Positions 10,901 to 21,237 of a stretch of DNA of 64,000 nt are shown piece by piece; position 1 is the stretch's first letter, and every line of letters begins with the position of its first letter. The position numbers were made by a program, and so were the translations under genes. This DNA is from Dendrolimus kikuchii (Eukaryota; Arthropoda; Insecta; Lepidoptera; Lasiocampidae), in contig CM034406.1 in assembly GCA_019925095.2 (NCBI GenBank), forward strand, positions 11,527,388-11,591,387, written 5' to 3'. A model generated the notes under the pieces. It made no database searches. It was not told where the DNA came from and saw only the letters and a program-made list of their open reading frames with translations.

Positions 10901-11920
10901 GCCTAAATTGCTTTTAACACTGTTAAAATGTAGTTTAACTATATGTTTTTGATGGATACATATACAATTTTTAGCAATACTACTGCCTAATACTACGCAG
11001 TATTCGGCCGAATAGCGATTGGTCAAAAAGTGGCCGAATAGGCCGAATGCCGAAAAGCATCCGAATATTCTTGGCATCTCTACACTAGACTGCCACGGCT
11101 TTTTGTACTATTATTTATTGAAGCAGGCAGACGGCCCATTTGATGGAAAGTGGTTACCGTTGTCTATAAACGTTCGCAATACAGGGGGCGAAATCAGCGT
11201 GTTGCCAGCTTTTAGGATGAGCCAGGAGGGATGGTATTAGACGGATGGGATAGAGAGATTAAGACAGGAGGAATCGGGTAGAGGAGATGGGATAAGGGAA
11301 TGTAACAGAGAGAGGAGGAAGTAGGCCATCGGTAGTTTCACTCATCGTACGAAACACGATTAGCTCGAGGCTAACCAGTTCACGACGATATTCTGTGACA
11401 AGTATAATGTAGACTAGCTGTTACCCGCGACTTTGTCCGCGTGAAATTTGATTTAATTTGCCTTCCGGTCCGGCGACCTTGGTGGGCCTTTCAATTTTAA
11501 AACACAAGTAGCCTAAGTTATTCCATATAACATCAGCTATCTGCTAGTTAAAGTCCCGTCAAAATCGGTCCTGCCGTTTCAAAGATTAGCCGGAACATCT
11601 AGACACATAGACAAAAATTTTAAGTATAGATTAAAGAGTAGTGTGTTGTATACTACCCATATTACACAAGTGTAACTAAATTAAGCATAATTTAGGGATA
11701 TACAATATTTGTTTGTCTGCAGATTATTAAAAAAATTGTTACAATTCCTTCTGATTTAATTTCAGATAACATTATTAATGTCCTTACAAGTAAAGAGCAC
11801 GTGGAATACGTAAAAGAAATGCAAAAGGCCAAAACCGACGAAAAGATGAGGATTGGCAATGGGTTCAATGAAGAATATCTAGGAATGCCTGGAACATTCA
11901 GAAATTTACATGTTGACTAA
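4526..11920 (+). CDS. CRAL-TRIO lipid-binding protein gene, copy 1 (exons 2-6)
   Basis: Five exons join in frame: 4526-4682, 5577-5694, 6398-6532, 9078-9291 and 11766-11920, each bounded by AG and GT, ending in TAA. They encode the CRAL-TRIO N-terminal helical region (KEYLERTI..., exon 2) and the SEC14-type lipid-binding domain: HDYCAGFILVFDCRHINV (exon 4, the central strand region) and the LPLDFGG loop (exon 5). Proteins of this family carry hydrophobic ligands such as tocopherol, retinal or phosphoinositides in the cytosol; the ligand here cannot be read. No exon equivalent to exon 1 of copy 3 is visible between the left edge and 4526. It may lie outside the window or be lost, so whether the gene works is unknown. 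Intron 4 is swollen by SINE and Helitron-like insertions. No stop or shift is seen in the five exons. Confidence 0.85.
5301..5560 (-). mobile_element. SINE-like family C relic, antisense
   Basis: Diverged relative of 9346-9660: contains GCACAGCAGACAGGCTGA, GATGGAAAGTGGTTATCG and ACCTGGCCACTAACACCGGA. It ends 16 bp before the acceptor of copy 1 exon 3, so it sits very close to the splice site of intron 2. Confidence 0.65.
5577..5694 (+). CDS. Copy 1 exon 3
   Basis: 118 nt, acceptor TTTCAG and donor ATT|GTGAGT. It encodes WGTLLPKLTSDFHRVLLIRM and on to YLCII, the first strand of the SEC14 domain. Ends in phase 0. Confidence 0.85.
6211..6350 (+). mobile_element. RTE-like LINE 3' fragment
   Basis: Contains the family's 3' coding end (AGAACAGACGAGCGTGCATG ... 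CGCAAGGGAACTGGCGTGAA) and a short ATGT-repeat tail. It sits in intron 3 of copy 1, 48 bp upstream of exon 4. Confidence 0.8.
6398..6532 (+). CDS. Copy 1 exon 4 (lipid-binding core)
   Basis: 135 nt, phase 0 at both ends. Encodes LLEYIKAHDYCAGFILVFDC, then RHINVMDLISKVDMIELQRF. The GFILVFD strand and the following helix are the most recognisable SEC14 segment. Confidence 0.9.
6925..7228 (+). mobile_element. tRNA-headed SINE (family 1) with target duplication
   Basis: The head has an A-box-like GTGGTAGCGTAATGG and a B-box GGTTCGATCC, then a body that includes GTGGCGGGTATACTGTCCGT and ends in a (TTA)n tail. A 10-bp direct repeat TATAGACAGA flanks it (6915-6924 and 7229-7238), which fixes both ends. 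It lies in intron 4 of copy 1. It is not a functional tRNA gene: the anticodon region does not fold into a clear cloverleaf and the SINE body follows directly. Confidence 0.85.
7430..7756 (+). mobile_element. SINE-like family C, copy
   Basis: Starts TTTATCCGTG, contains GGCCGGGCGGCCTATCGTAA and ATGTCGCCATAACAACCTTG, and ends with the LINE-type tail GTCCATAGGCGATAGTAACC ... and an A-rich (AATA)n end. About 80-90% alike by eye to 9346-9660. The family copies at 31962-32281 and 42752-43065 are antisense. Confidence 0.8.
7942..7995. repeat. (TGTC)n microsatellite
   Basis: About 13 TCTG/TGTC units with one TTTG interruption, inside the Helitron-like element next to its 5' end. At the matching place, the inverted copy near 39530 has only two to three units. 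Confidence 0.9.
8334..8600. repeat. Polypyrimidine minisatellite
   Basis: Irregular tandem units built from CTTTTTGTCC, TTCTTGATCTTTTTGTCC and GCTCTTTTTGTCC on the plus strand, nearly devoid of A. Long reading frames here (Lys-rich on the minus strand, Leu/Phe-rich on the plus strand) come from the repeat and have no homology I recognise. Confidence 0.85.
9078..9291 (+). CDS. Copy 1 exon 5 (lipid-binding domain, C-terminal half)
   Basis: 214 nt, starts in phase 0 and ends one base into a codon (TAC G|GTAAG). It encodes GGYGTVIKGLVWITESKMIH, the helix FISVLKTMLSSKMGSRIYVF and the conserved loop LPKDILPLDFGG. Confidence 0.9.
9346..9660 (+). mobile_element. SINE-like family C, best-preserved copy
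   Basis: About 315 bp: TTTATCCGTGCAGGAACGGA at the 5' end, GGCCGGGCGGCCTGTCGTAA, CGGCATTAGTGACCAGGTTC, then GATGGTAACCGC...GTGGGCCGTCTGCCTGTCTG and a poly(A) tail at 9651-9660. A weak 6-bp AGATAG repeat flanks it (9337-9342 and 9660-9665). The 3' part is shared with the tail of the Jockey-like LINE at 16560-16690, so the SINE may borrow that LINE's machinery (inference). Confidence 0.8.
9687..9763. repeat. Two adjacent perfect hairpins
   Basis: First hairpin 9687-9723: arms start CATGGCATAATAATATTA, with almost no loop. Second hairpin: arms ATGATGATTATAAG (9730-9743) and its complement (9750-9763) with a 6-bp loop. They separate a SINE tail from a LINE fragment. Confidence 0.9.
9764..10135 (+). 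mobile_element. LINE (RTE-like type 2) 3' fragment
   Basis: A plus-strand frame reads TGMDMVRNERIRESLKVGPV, LRGRKLRWYEHVMGRDESHV and YKYKGRPKKKWMDRLKDDM. This is the C-terminal region typical of insect RTE-type reverse transcriptases (LRWYGHV...GRPKK.W.D). A related short fragment lies at 46990-47165. The reverse transcriptase core is missing. Confidence 0.75.
10139..10359 (-). mobile_element. SINE family 1, antisense, split by a hAT insertion
   Basis: Contains GAACGGACAGTATACCCGGC and AGGATTCAAACCC, the inverse of the SINE body and B-box at 6925-7228. The remaining head (CACTAGACTGCCACGGCTT) resumes at 11083-11107, after the hAT element at 10361-11082. Confidence 0.8.
10361..11082. mobile_element. 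Non-autonomous hAT-like element
   Basis: Perfect 11-bp terminal inverted repeats TAGAGATGCCA / TGGCATCTCTA, flanked by 8-bp duplications CACTAAAC (10353-10360) and CACTAGAC (11083-11090), which differ at one base. An 8-bp duplication is the hAT signature. The interior contains repeated GCCGAATATTCGG palindromes at both subterminal ends and no transposase. A LINE fragment is inserted at 10694-10903. Confidence 0.85.
10694..10903 (-). mobile_element. RTE-like LINE fragment nested in hAT element
   Basis: Antisense 3' end of the (ATGT)n-tailed LINE family, beginning with TACATACATACAT and ending at ...GTGTCGTGGCC. A 16-bp duplication TAAATTGCTTTTAACA flanks it (10678-10693 and 10904-10919), so the boundaries are exact. 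Confidence 0.95.
11110..11400 (-). mobile_element. LINE-tail/SINE family D relic, antisense
   Basis: Starts GCAGGCAGACGGCCCATTTG, then GTTACCGTTGTCTATAAACG and CGTGTTGCCAGC, followed by a purine-rich part (GGGATAGAGAGATTAAGACA). Related stretches: 24480-24720, 32360-32480 and 46690-46940. Confidence 0.65.
11411..11640 (-). repeat. Helitron-like relic, antisense
   Basis: Begins CTAGCTGTTACCCGCGACTT, the inverted CTAG-type 3' end common to several repeats here, and includes GTCAAAATCGGTCCTGCCGT. The far end is not clear. Confidence 0.5.
11641..11726 (+). mobile_element. SINE family 2 tail fragment
   Basis: GTGTGTTGTATACTACCCAT through GGGATATACAATATTTGTTTGTCTG matches the 3' part of the SINE at 54150-54393. 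It lies just upstream of exon 6 of copy 1. Confidence 0.65.
11766..11920 (+). CDS. Copy 1 exon 6 (C-terminal exon)
   Basis: 155 nt including TAA. It encodes KEHVEYVKEMQKAKTDEK, FNEEYLGMPGTFRNLHVD and stop, the conserved C-terminal tail shared by all copies. Confidence 0.9.
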
Positions 11921-12183
11921 ATAATTGAGATATTAGTAAATAAGTATGATAAGGGTTATTAACTAGGGGTTGAATTGTATTATTTTAATGCCCCTGCTCC
12001 ATCTGGAATAATATTAATTTTAGCATGGAAAAGAAAATGAAAAAGATAGTATTTTTCTTCCATGGAGTGACTGTGTCACGCAGATGTAGCAAAGGGTTTA
12101 AAGAGTTATTTGTGATGCACATTGTTATTAATGGTTAATTTTGTTAAATATTGACAGATAATGTATGCATGTATATACATTAA

Positions 12184-12490
12184 CTAGCGGTCTCAGCAGA
12201 CGTTACCCTGCCCTGAAAAAAAAAAATCTAGAACCCGATTCAAGCGCCACCTGCCGAGTTTATTGTAATTTATGAATCTAAACCACCCCGGGGACTCACT
12301 CAACACACACATAAAATTTCAAGTATTTTGTTTAGATTGATGGATTACATTACTGAAGTTTTAGTGGGGATACCTAATTTTTATATAGCCTATATTAATC
12401 ACCGGTAATGTAGCATTCGAATGGTGAAAGATTCTTGACGTCGTTCCAGTAGTTTTTGAGTTTATACCTTACACACACATACAAAAATAC
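12184..12490 (-). repeat. Helitron-like / CTAG-type repeat relic
   Basis: CTAGCGGTCTCAGCAGACGT, then AATCTAGAACCCGATTCAAG. Relatives lie at 27145-27640, 38243-38455, 55964-56032 and 62100-62280 (ATCTAGAACCC and GCGCCACCT motifs). Heavily decayed. Confidence 0.5.
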
Positions 12491-14269
12491 AAAGGAGACG
12501 GAGACGTTTTCATACATTCCTGGACCCAGATGTACAAGGATCAGATATCAGCTTACATATCAAGAAATCATTACTGAAAATTCTGTTTTTGTCAACCAGG
12601 GAGTAAAGTTATAAGAGATTTAGTATAAGTGATATTATGCAATAATCTGTATTAAACAGCTGATTTTTAAAACTTAAATAACATTTACTGTAGAAAAAGG
12701 TTAATTGTGTTTTTATAAACTCTATGTTAATATTAGGAAACTTTCAAATTAACAATTTAACAGATCCTGGGTAAGGTGGTGATGTATAAAATAAAGTACA
12801 GAACTTTTTAAATATTTCTTCAATTATAATTAAAATATTATCTGAAAATGATGCAGGTGGTACTAGATTACCCTAGCCCAACCAAGGTGCCATATTATAG
12901 ACATCACATGTACACAGCAAGCTACTGTCCGTTTGCCTACAATACAGTTGCAATAGTATTTTAGTATTGCTATTACCTATTGTATTACAGCGGTTTGTCA
13001 CTATACCAAAATTTACACAAAGCTCCATGGTGTCCAATATCCAATCGGTAAGCCATTGTAAGATCCAAAATAACGAGCCTAAGTCAAACGTGACTGATAC
13101 TTCGTGTCCGGTATGACAGCAAGGGTCGTATAATTTAAGCAAGATCTGAAGTCCGTATAAAGAATGCTGTGGTCGAGGAATGTAATTATTAACAATGGAA
13201 AACAGGAAAGCACACTCAAAACGCAGACGCACTAAACGATACGAGAAGAGTGATAAATCATAGGTTGAACTCTACTGTGTTGTCAATGCGCGTTATAAAC
13301 GAAAACCGATTTCAAATTACCTATCGTTTTTTTTTATTTTTATAACTTCACGCCAGTTCCCTTGCGGGGTAGGCACGAGGCCATTCTTACCTTATACCTT
13401 ATCTGTTATATTGATATTATTACAATTTTAATGTTAATTACAATAGGTTTGGTTATTTTGAAAGAAGTAGTCGTATTCTGTAAATGTTTTCATACTATTA
13501 ATTGTTGAATTTCATTCATATTAATCAATTATAGTAATGGATAACTTATTTTATTTGTAATATTATTTTTAAGATATTCCGCCTCCCAAATTGTTTTTTT
13601 GGGCTGATGTTTTCCATTTTGTAATAGAAAAATATAACGCTTTTTTTAAGCTATATATCAACTCATTACATTCTGAGCCCAAAAGTCCCCGTCTCCTTTT
13701 TCATTTTTATAATATTAGTATACATGTATATAAATAACGGTCCTATAAACAAGATGCATATGGCCACAATCACTACATTATTCCAGGTGGAGCAGGGACA
13801 TAAGAAATATCAACATACTTGAATATATTATATATATGTTATCAAGGACGAAGTTCTCAACTGAATGGTACATCAGTTTCAGCGTATACACGTGTGCGGC
13901 GCCAGATTGCGGCCAAATAAGGGTCGTTATAAAGCCTTCTAATTTCAAAACATTGTATCATACATTTATTAATATTATTTTAGCTCTTATTTGTTGTTTT
14001 AAAATTCGACATTTTATAAAAGTTCCTTACGTTAAAGGTCGTCTGGAGAAGTTCATTACGCTTGTTCCTTACGTGACGATTTCTGCCAATTCACTCTACT
14101 GTCAGCCGCGTAATAGAACTTCGTTCGAAAAATATGATTTCAAGAGGATTTAATCACTCATTACACTAGTTATACTCATTAAGCGCTCATAGTAATGCCT
14201 TGATCACAAGGCCATGCCCATGGGCGACATTGTGTGAAAACACATACATATACATGCATACTATAGTTT
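12491..14269. other. No gene recognised
   Basis: AT-rich DNA. A 119-codon minus-strand frame at 12873-13232 shows no family resemblance. A 45-bp RTE-like LINE end (ACTTCACGCCAGTTCCCTTG) sits at 13343-13390. The rest shows nothing I can name. Confidence 0.6.
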
Positions 14270-14480
14270 ACCCACTGGCTGCGCCGCGGGTCAAATTTAG
14301 TGCGTTCTCTTGTTTAAAGAGCAAGCGATAATACAGGTTATATTATATTATATTTTTATGTTGGTGCTATTTGCTCTCGGAAGATTTCCTTAATTTTTTA
14401 TTGCAAACTATACCATCTTCCGCGATGAAAAGTATCTATGTCCATTTTCGGTATCCAGACAGACAGATCGAGTTACTATC
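14270..14480 (-). repeat. Helitron-like element fragment, antisense
   Basis: Inverted copy of the 3' part of 7912-9014: GCGCCGCGGGTCAAATTTAG, CTCTTGTTTAAAGAGCA, ATTTTTATGTTGGTGCTATTTGC and TATGTCCATTTTCGG. Confidence 0.6.
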
Positions 14481-15027
14481 GCTGGCATTATTGCTAGAGT
14501 ACATCAAACAGGCTATTAAGCCCACCAGATGGAAAATGATTATTGTCTCCTATGGGTATGTTAGTTTAATGTTGATTACCATTGTTGGTATGTTACTGTG
14601 ATCTAGGATGGGTATGACGATGTTCCTCTGACTTCAATTGTATACGCGTGTCGGGTAGATGGAGATAGAAATTAAATAAATTATTATATTAAATAAAAGT
14701 CTTTTATTCGATGATACTACTCGACTAGGGACGATAGGTGACGACTTGCGACAGTGCCACGAATATTCATATATTACAATTTTCGTTTAATTGCAATTAT
14801 TGCGTAGCCGTTACAGGTATTTGAATCAGAGATGTTACCTATTTTAAAACTTCTTATCTGTAGTGGTCATGGAAAATCTAAGCTAGGCGATCATTTTATA
14901 TAATGGCGAACAGTGCAGTGGTACGTAAAGAAGACGGCGGAACCATTCTGATCAATTCCTCAGGACACTTCTCATTAGATAAACAGTAGAAATGGCGGAG
15001 AGAGTGTAAAGTGCATAATACATAAAC

Positions 15028-15060
15028 GTAAATAATAATACATTATGTATTATTATTTAC
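15028..15060. repeat. Perfect hairpin at repeat B border
   Basis: GTAAATAATAATAC (15028-15041) pairs exactly with GTATTATTATTTAC (15047-15060). Repeat family B starts at the next base. Confidence 0.85.
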
Positions 15061-15690
15061 CCACCCGCAGGAAAGCTTTGTACCCGCAGGGGGCTTTGTG
15101 CCAAAACCCTAGGTGAGTAGCGATACCTCGGACCAGACTCCGGGGACCAAGGCAAGGCCCCCACCTCCGTACTTGCCTTAGCCAGCCGGCACGGAGTGGA
15201 GATCGCTAGGCTAAGACTCAAGCTCCAGGGATGGAAGTGATAAATGACATCACGTCAGGAGTAGCTTCGGTGAACCTGCAGCTCACCTCTCTACACCCCT
15301 TAGCCACTCACACCCACGTTGACCCTGTCTTCTACGGTATTTTTTGGGGCCCATGCAGGGAGTGGCGCGTCACCGTCTGCCCATTTTTCCATGTTGCCCG
15401 CAGACGCCATAGTCCCCATATTTCCAGACCCCTAGTACCACTAGCAGTTCACCCCAATAACCCGGTACTTTTTGTTCTGATTTCCCACAATAGTCCTACA
15501 CTGGCCGGGGATTATCCTTGGGTGCATTACTATATGGTGTAGACAGGGATAATCGCCGGTGAGTGTCACACCACATTTAGATTAAATTTGTCAAGAGGCC
15601 TCTACGTGTTGGCCTCCCCATGGCCCCGCGCAAGCCTTCCATATGTCCGGGCTATTTTTATGGCTCGTGGTCCTCAAAGACATAATGTAA
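15061..15690 (+). repeat. Interspersed repeat family B, copy 2
   Basis: Matches 2456-3045 throughout and 37647-38185 inverted. It includes GACATCACGTCAGGAGTAGC and ends near GGCTCGTGGTCCTCAAAGAC. Its plus-strand frame of about 100 codons is not conserved in the other copies. Confidence 0.8.
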
Positions 15691-15987
15691 TTAATTGGTA
15701 TATATAGTGTAATAGTACAATATGTATACTTGCCACCATAAACGTTTCCAATCTAATTTATTCCTGCCGCAGTTTTCTGGAACAGATCGCTTTTTAGCGA
15801 AATGATCTCCCTTTGTACCCGGTTAGTTTAGTACTAGTTTGAAGTTCTTATGCAATGGCGTATATACAAAAACTATCTATCTATATTTTAAATGGATTAA
15901 TAAGAATGATGTAAAATGAAATAAATCTCTGTATTATTAATTACTGAAACCTTGAAAAAATTGTTATAATTTACTTATTATTATATC

Positions 15988-16250
15988 CAGGGTTGGGCAG
16001 TATTTCAATTACTTGTAATTAAAATACAAATACGTATTTTGTATTTGTATTTCAATTACTTCTTAAAAATGTAATTTGTAATTAGTATTTCAAATACCTG
16101 AGGCTGAGGTATTTTGTCATTTTCAAATACTTATGGTTTCAAAATACATTTCATAAAATACATTTAGCTACCTTATTGATGGCTGTGTTCTTCAGAAAAT
16201 AGCGTTCGATAGCTTTTATAAGCAAAATGGCGATCGCTAAATATTAGGTA
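15988..16250 (+). mobile_element. hAT-like left end
   Basis: Begins CAGGGTTGGGCAGTATTTCA, typical of hAT terminal repeats, followed by many AAATAC/GTATTT subterminal motifs. No matching AACCCTG end follows within several hundred bases, so the element is truncated or one end is unrecognisable. Confidence 0.55.
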
Positions 16251-16559
16251 CGTTCTGCAGTACTGGCCATTTAAAATAAATATTTTTGTTTGGCTAAAAT
16301 ATATAATTTCAAATTAATGTTACTTTGAAAACATGAAATTATTGTTTAAAAATTAGTCATTTATTTATTGATAAGCGTTATGTTTTCATCGCATTTGAAT
16401 ATTTTTCGTCATCATGGCCGGATAGTTAAAAATCCTAGCAATTATGGAATAGGAGTACCGTCGTGGCAGCAACGTGGCAAAAGCGACAAGGAACATCAAC
16501 GACCTTTACGAGCGAACACTACAATGAACGCACCACTTGTTATTGGGTTGCCTGCTTCC

Positions 16560-18690
16560 ATTCTGGAAATTTCGACTTTTTTTTTATAGCTGGAGTACAG
16601 CAGACAGGCTGACGGCCCACCTGATGCAAAGTGGTTACCGTCGCTTATGGACGTTTGCAACACCAGAGATTTCATCGACGCGCTGCCGGCCTCAAAGAAA
16701 TTTTATGACACCCTTTTTGAAAAACTTCATATCGTAGCGCTGTGGAAAAACCTCGACTGGGAGCTCATTCCAAATTCCCACGGTATGCAAGAAAAAGGTT
16801 CTACAGAACCGTTGCGTACATGAGCGAGGTGGCTCAAGGAATTGGGGGTGAATTCCCAACTCATGGCGAGCGGTTCGATAGTAGAAAGAGGACGAATACA
16901 CCATCCTAAACAGTTCCTCGGAATACTCCCCGTTATACAATCGGTAGAATACGCAGAGAGATGGGAAGTCTCTCCTAAGCCCAAGCGTATCTAGACCGTC
17001 TGTGAGTATGGGATCATCAACAACGCGAACGGCTCGACGTTGAATACAGTCTAGGGGATCGAGTTGGTAGCCAGGTGTTCCACCCCAAAAGTGTGAGCAT
17101 ATGTGGACTCACCTGGGTTTTATAAAGCACAAGGCGTTGCCGCGGTATGAAGTACTGTTCTGACCGGTTTAACACTCCCAGCTTCTTAGGGGCAAGTTTT
17201 ACCTTGCCTTCAAGATGGCCCCTGAACATCGTTCGCGATGTCAACACTGAGGAACCCAATACTCTTGGAGGTGGTAAGGGGAGTTGCTTGGAACTAAAGC
17301 GATTGCTCAAATGGAGTTTTTTTGGCAGAGAATACGCAGACCTGTGTCTTCTTGGGGTTGAAATGGACAAGGTTTTGTCTCCCCCATTCAGAGATTCTCT
17401 CTAAGGAATACTCTACTTCAGATACAAATCTAACCCGACTTTCCTCCAAAAATGATCGAGGGACATTTGCACGACCAGAGTACTGCGCATCGCCTGTGCT
17501 GTCATCCGCATTGCAGTGAATGTTGCGAATAGACAACATATCATTGATATTCAAGATGAACAACGTTGGCGATAGCACACAACCCTGGGGCACACCAGCG
17601 TTGATGGGCTTGAAAGTTGAACAGCAACTGTCGACAACAACTTAAATGCTGCGCTCATCAATGGCTTCAGCCCAACGGTGGGTTAGGTAAACCAAAAGAT
17701 CCCGAGCTGAGCGACCGTGGCGGAAGTCGTATTGCCGAAAATTTAGCAGCTGGGAATCTTCGAGGTAACACAGAATCTGTGCGTTGATAATACGCTCCAT
17801 TGCCTTTGAGAGCAAAGAGGTTATTGTTATAGGCCTATTCGAAGGGTCTATTAGGTACCCTTTTTTGGGGACAAGGTGAACATGGGCAATCTTCCACGAA
17901 GCGAGGACACAACCCTTGTAGTAAGAGAGAGTGAAAAGTTGGGCAAGGACTGGCTGGGGACAGATCAGCTAAACACGTCTGCAGCACAATGACAGGAATG
18001 CCATCAGGGCCAGAAGACTTTTTGACGTCGAGGGAGCGGAGAACACAACGGACTGCCTTTTGAGTAAAGCGCACCTCCAACATTCTAGACTCACACTCAG
18101 TGATTGTAGGTGGAGTTTGTCCTACCTTGTCAAGAGTTGAATTGGCCGCAAAAATTTCACCCAGAAGATTAGATTTATCTTTGGCGGCGTGTACCAGACG
18201 GTTGTCCACTGTGCGCAGAGCTGGAAGAGACGCCCAACAAAAGTTTCCTTCGACAGCTTTGGCGAGGGCTCAAAAAATTCTAGTCTCAGAAGAGTAGCTA
18301 GAGAAGTGCTCACCAATTCTGCGGATGTGATCGAATTTTGCTCTCGCGCGCTGCTTTTTGAGGGACCTGGAGGCGGCATTGTATCTCTTTTTCAGGTCAG
18401 AGGTACTTGGATCCTGACGAGCTCGCGCTGCAGTCCAGGCTCGATAGGCCTGTTGCTTTAGAGTTTAGAATGAAACATTCCTTTCCCTGCAGTACTACAT
18501 CGGCGATCTAGTCTCTGCTCGCATCAGGATCTTTCGACGAGAAATATAACTGCCTTCATGGGTAGAATGCATAGAATTCACAGAGTCCATTCCAATCTGC
18601 TGACCTGTATCGCCACACCTTCCGTCGTTCGTCCGAGTCCGATCAGGAATAGGAAGGGGCACCACCGAAGATACCAGACTAAAAAAAAAC
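16560..18690 (-). mobile_element. Jockey/CR1-like LINE, degenerate, antisense
   Basis: Minus-strand fragments in several frames cover, in order, a region containing KRYNAASRSLKKQRARAKFD, the RT start (SLDVKKSSGPDGIPVIVLQT), a PKKGYLIDPSNRPITITSLL stretch, the catalytic-region motif VPQGCVLSPTLFILNINDML, NLVHFNPKKTQVCVF, and a C-terminal part ending in WNELPVEVFPQ. The FADD-type box reads NADDSTGD. Frameshifts and stops occur throughout, so it is inactive. The low-coordinate end (16560-16690) is the 3' tail and is shared with SINE-like family C. Confidence 0.8.
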
Positions 18691-18699
18691 ATTAAAACA

Positions 18700-19430
18700 A
18701 TTAGCAGCTTTTCGTCGTGAATTTACAATTTGTTTAGGGACATAGCAGTTTTTAGACTGAAAATAATTATGCAATCTAAATTTATCAAGTTTATAATAAA
18801 ATTATTCTACTATATAGTAGAACCAAATTTATTATTTAAATTGAACAATCAGTCTTTTTTAACTAGGAATTATTGTTTTATTGGATTGGATGGTTATTTT
18901 AGACGTTTCAATGTGGTAGGAGGTCCCAAATCTATTGTTTAAAAATATTTTTCCACCTACTTTGACCCTTTCATCATTTACTTTAAGATGATAAACAAAG
19001 CTATTAGATCTCTTTATCTTTTTGGTTTATCAATTTCATGGCCGTACTGTGTTAATAGTATTTACCTTAATCATTGACTACGGTTGTCTTTTCACCCCAA
19101 GACCCGAAAAATAATTTAAAATAACTTTTCTTAAATCTTTATTTATTGTTTCACACTTTAAAGTACCAGTACCGTACTTCCCAATATTAAAGGAGCATCT
19201 CGGTTTAATAAAACATCTTTCTTTTGGTTATATAAGTTCAACAGCCTCCTAACTTCTCTCTCACAAAGTATCTTTTACCATTTTCTCTTCTTTGTTTATT
19301 GTTTTCCAAAATCCATTTCTTCTTATCAACTTCAAAACGTATCTTTTGTTATTAAATTCAAAAGTTTGTATTCAATATAAGTTCCACTGGAGAACACTTT
19401 TTGAAGGTCATACATGTAAGCATGGCAAGA
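18700..19430. other. No gene recognised
   Basis: AT-rich sequence between two LINE relics. A 70-codon plus-strand frame (18730-18942) has no recognisable family. Confidence 0.5.
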
Positions 19431-20540
19431 TAAAAAAAAAGTTATACAAAATTTAGTATAAGAGGTTGGAGCGAGCTGCTATGTAAATGAATTTTTGTCA
19501 TTTAAGTATTCTTCAATAGTGTAGTATCCCCTTTTTAGCAAGATGCTTTTTAATTTAGTTTTAAATTTAGTGAAAGGCAGATCTAACATTTCACTCGGAA
19601 TCTTATTGAAGAAGCGTATACCAACCCCCAAGAAAGAGGACAGTACTTTTTGTAATCTAAAAGATGGCAATATCAGTCTATTACAATGCCTGGTGTTGAA
19701 ATTGTGTACATCCTTATACTGCTTGTAGGCACTCAAATTATTACGAATATAAATTATATTATTAAAAATATATGGTTAATGCCTAAGAATACAGTTGAAT
19801 CTACTAGGTTAAGTCTAGTGTCGTTAAGAGAGATATTAATATCGTATTATTTTACATTGGGCATAACAAACTTAACACATTTAGTTTTATTAGGATTGAG
19901 TAATAAGTTATTTACAGTAAACCATTTAGATATTTGGGATGAGGCGTTGTCTACGTCGGTCAAAGTTCTGTTTATTTCTGTCAACTTTAAATATAAGTGA
20001 CGTGTCATCAGCAAACAACACCACTTCAGACATAATATTATATGGCATTAATTAATAAAATATGGCAAATCATTAATATATATCAAAAACAAGAAGGGAC
20101 CTAGTATAGAGCCCTGGGGCACACCCATAGATATGCCAGTCTCACGAGATTTGACATTGTGAATTTCAACACTTTGGGATCTGTTATTTAAGTATGACGA
20201 TAACAGATTGAGAGAATCGCCATGAATACCGTAATAATTGAGCTTTTTTAAGAGGGTAACGTGTTCAACGCAATCGAGTGCCTAGGACAGGTCACAGAAT
20301 ACGAATAATTACACAGTAAACGAAAAATACTTTTGTTTATTGTTGTAGGGTGGATTCTGAGTAAGAATCTTAGAATAAGGCACATATTTCTTGTGTGTAT
20401 CACTATTATAAAATATTGGGGGATTACGTACATTATGAATAGTTTCAAACACAGGTATATTGTGTATGGGCTAAAACGTATATTACCCATTAATAAAATG
20501 CTAGGAATTGCATCTGGGGTGTCAGAAATTATTTGAAATT
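19430..20540 (-). mobile_element. Second LINE reverse-transcriptase relic, antisense
   Basis: The minus strand shows ALDCVEHVTLLKKLNYYGIH and MGVPQGSILGPFLFLIYIND (20300 downwards), WFTVNNLLLNPNKTKCVKF near 19900, and a C-terminal piece HNFNTRHCNRLILPSFRLQK (19479-19736). This is the order of an RT domain and tail, with deletions between the pieces. The segment 20300-20540 (minus strand) looks like a further internal piece out of order. The VPQGS..GP motif suggests a CR1/Rex-like clade; the assignment is tentative. Confidence 0.7.
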
Positions 20541-20617
20541 GATTGAGGCCTTCTTCATAAGATATTGTTTCTAATCTGATATGTTTATGTTTTCAGAGCT
20601 CAAAATATTAGCTACTT

Positions 20618-20665
20618 GTATCATTACAAATTGAAATAGAACTGTATTTCAATTTGTAATGGTAT
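20618..20665. repeat. Hairpin with about 20-bp arms
   Basis: ATCATTACAAATTGAAATA pairs with TATTTCAATTTGTAATGGT around a 6-bp loop, with one mismatch. Confidence 0.85.
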
Positions 20666-21237
20666 CATAATTAAATTCTCATTTGAAATGGGACTGTTAT
20701 AAACAGAACTTATGGAGCTAGGGTAGGACCCGTGAGAAGAAATTGTATCCCTGTTTTCTGTGATCAAAATATTTTTTGGAAAATCACTTACGGATAAATT
20801 ATTGATATTGCCATTTGTCTCATAATAAATTTTATTTAAATTGTCATCTGTTATGCCTCACATAATCTCCCTTGATTTTGGATATCCTAACTGAACGTTT
20901 ACTAAAGCGTATTGCATTTGCAGTATTTTATTTGGTTACAAGTTTAACTTAGAAACATTTTCTAATCCTTTCAATCATTTTCAGTAATAATTCAAAAGGT
21001 TTAGCAGCCAAATCTACCAGGGACATCCTAAAAACAACTGGACATGGAACATTTTTATATAAAGCTACGAAAAAAAAAGAATTTAATCAAACACACACAC
21101 ACAGACCTACAGTTAAACAGTTAAAATGCAATGTCTTTAAAGATACTTGCTTAGAACAGAATAAAAAAGTTTACATATAATAGTAAATTTACCTTGTTTA
21201 CTATAATTATATAATGTATATGTTGTTAACTCACTCA

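Noticed and set aside
12873..13232. 119-codon minus-strand frame as a gene
   Set aside because: No domain, start context or splice neighbours recognised, and AT-rich flanks. Not supported.
15231..15542. 103-codon frame in repeat B
   Set aside because: Not kept open in the other two copies of the repeat.
18730..18942. 70-codon frame with hydrophobic stretch
   Set aside because: AT-rich low-complexity translation without homology.
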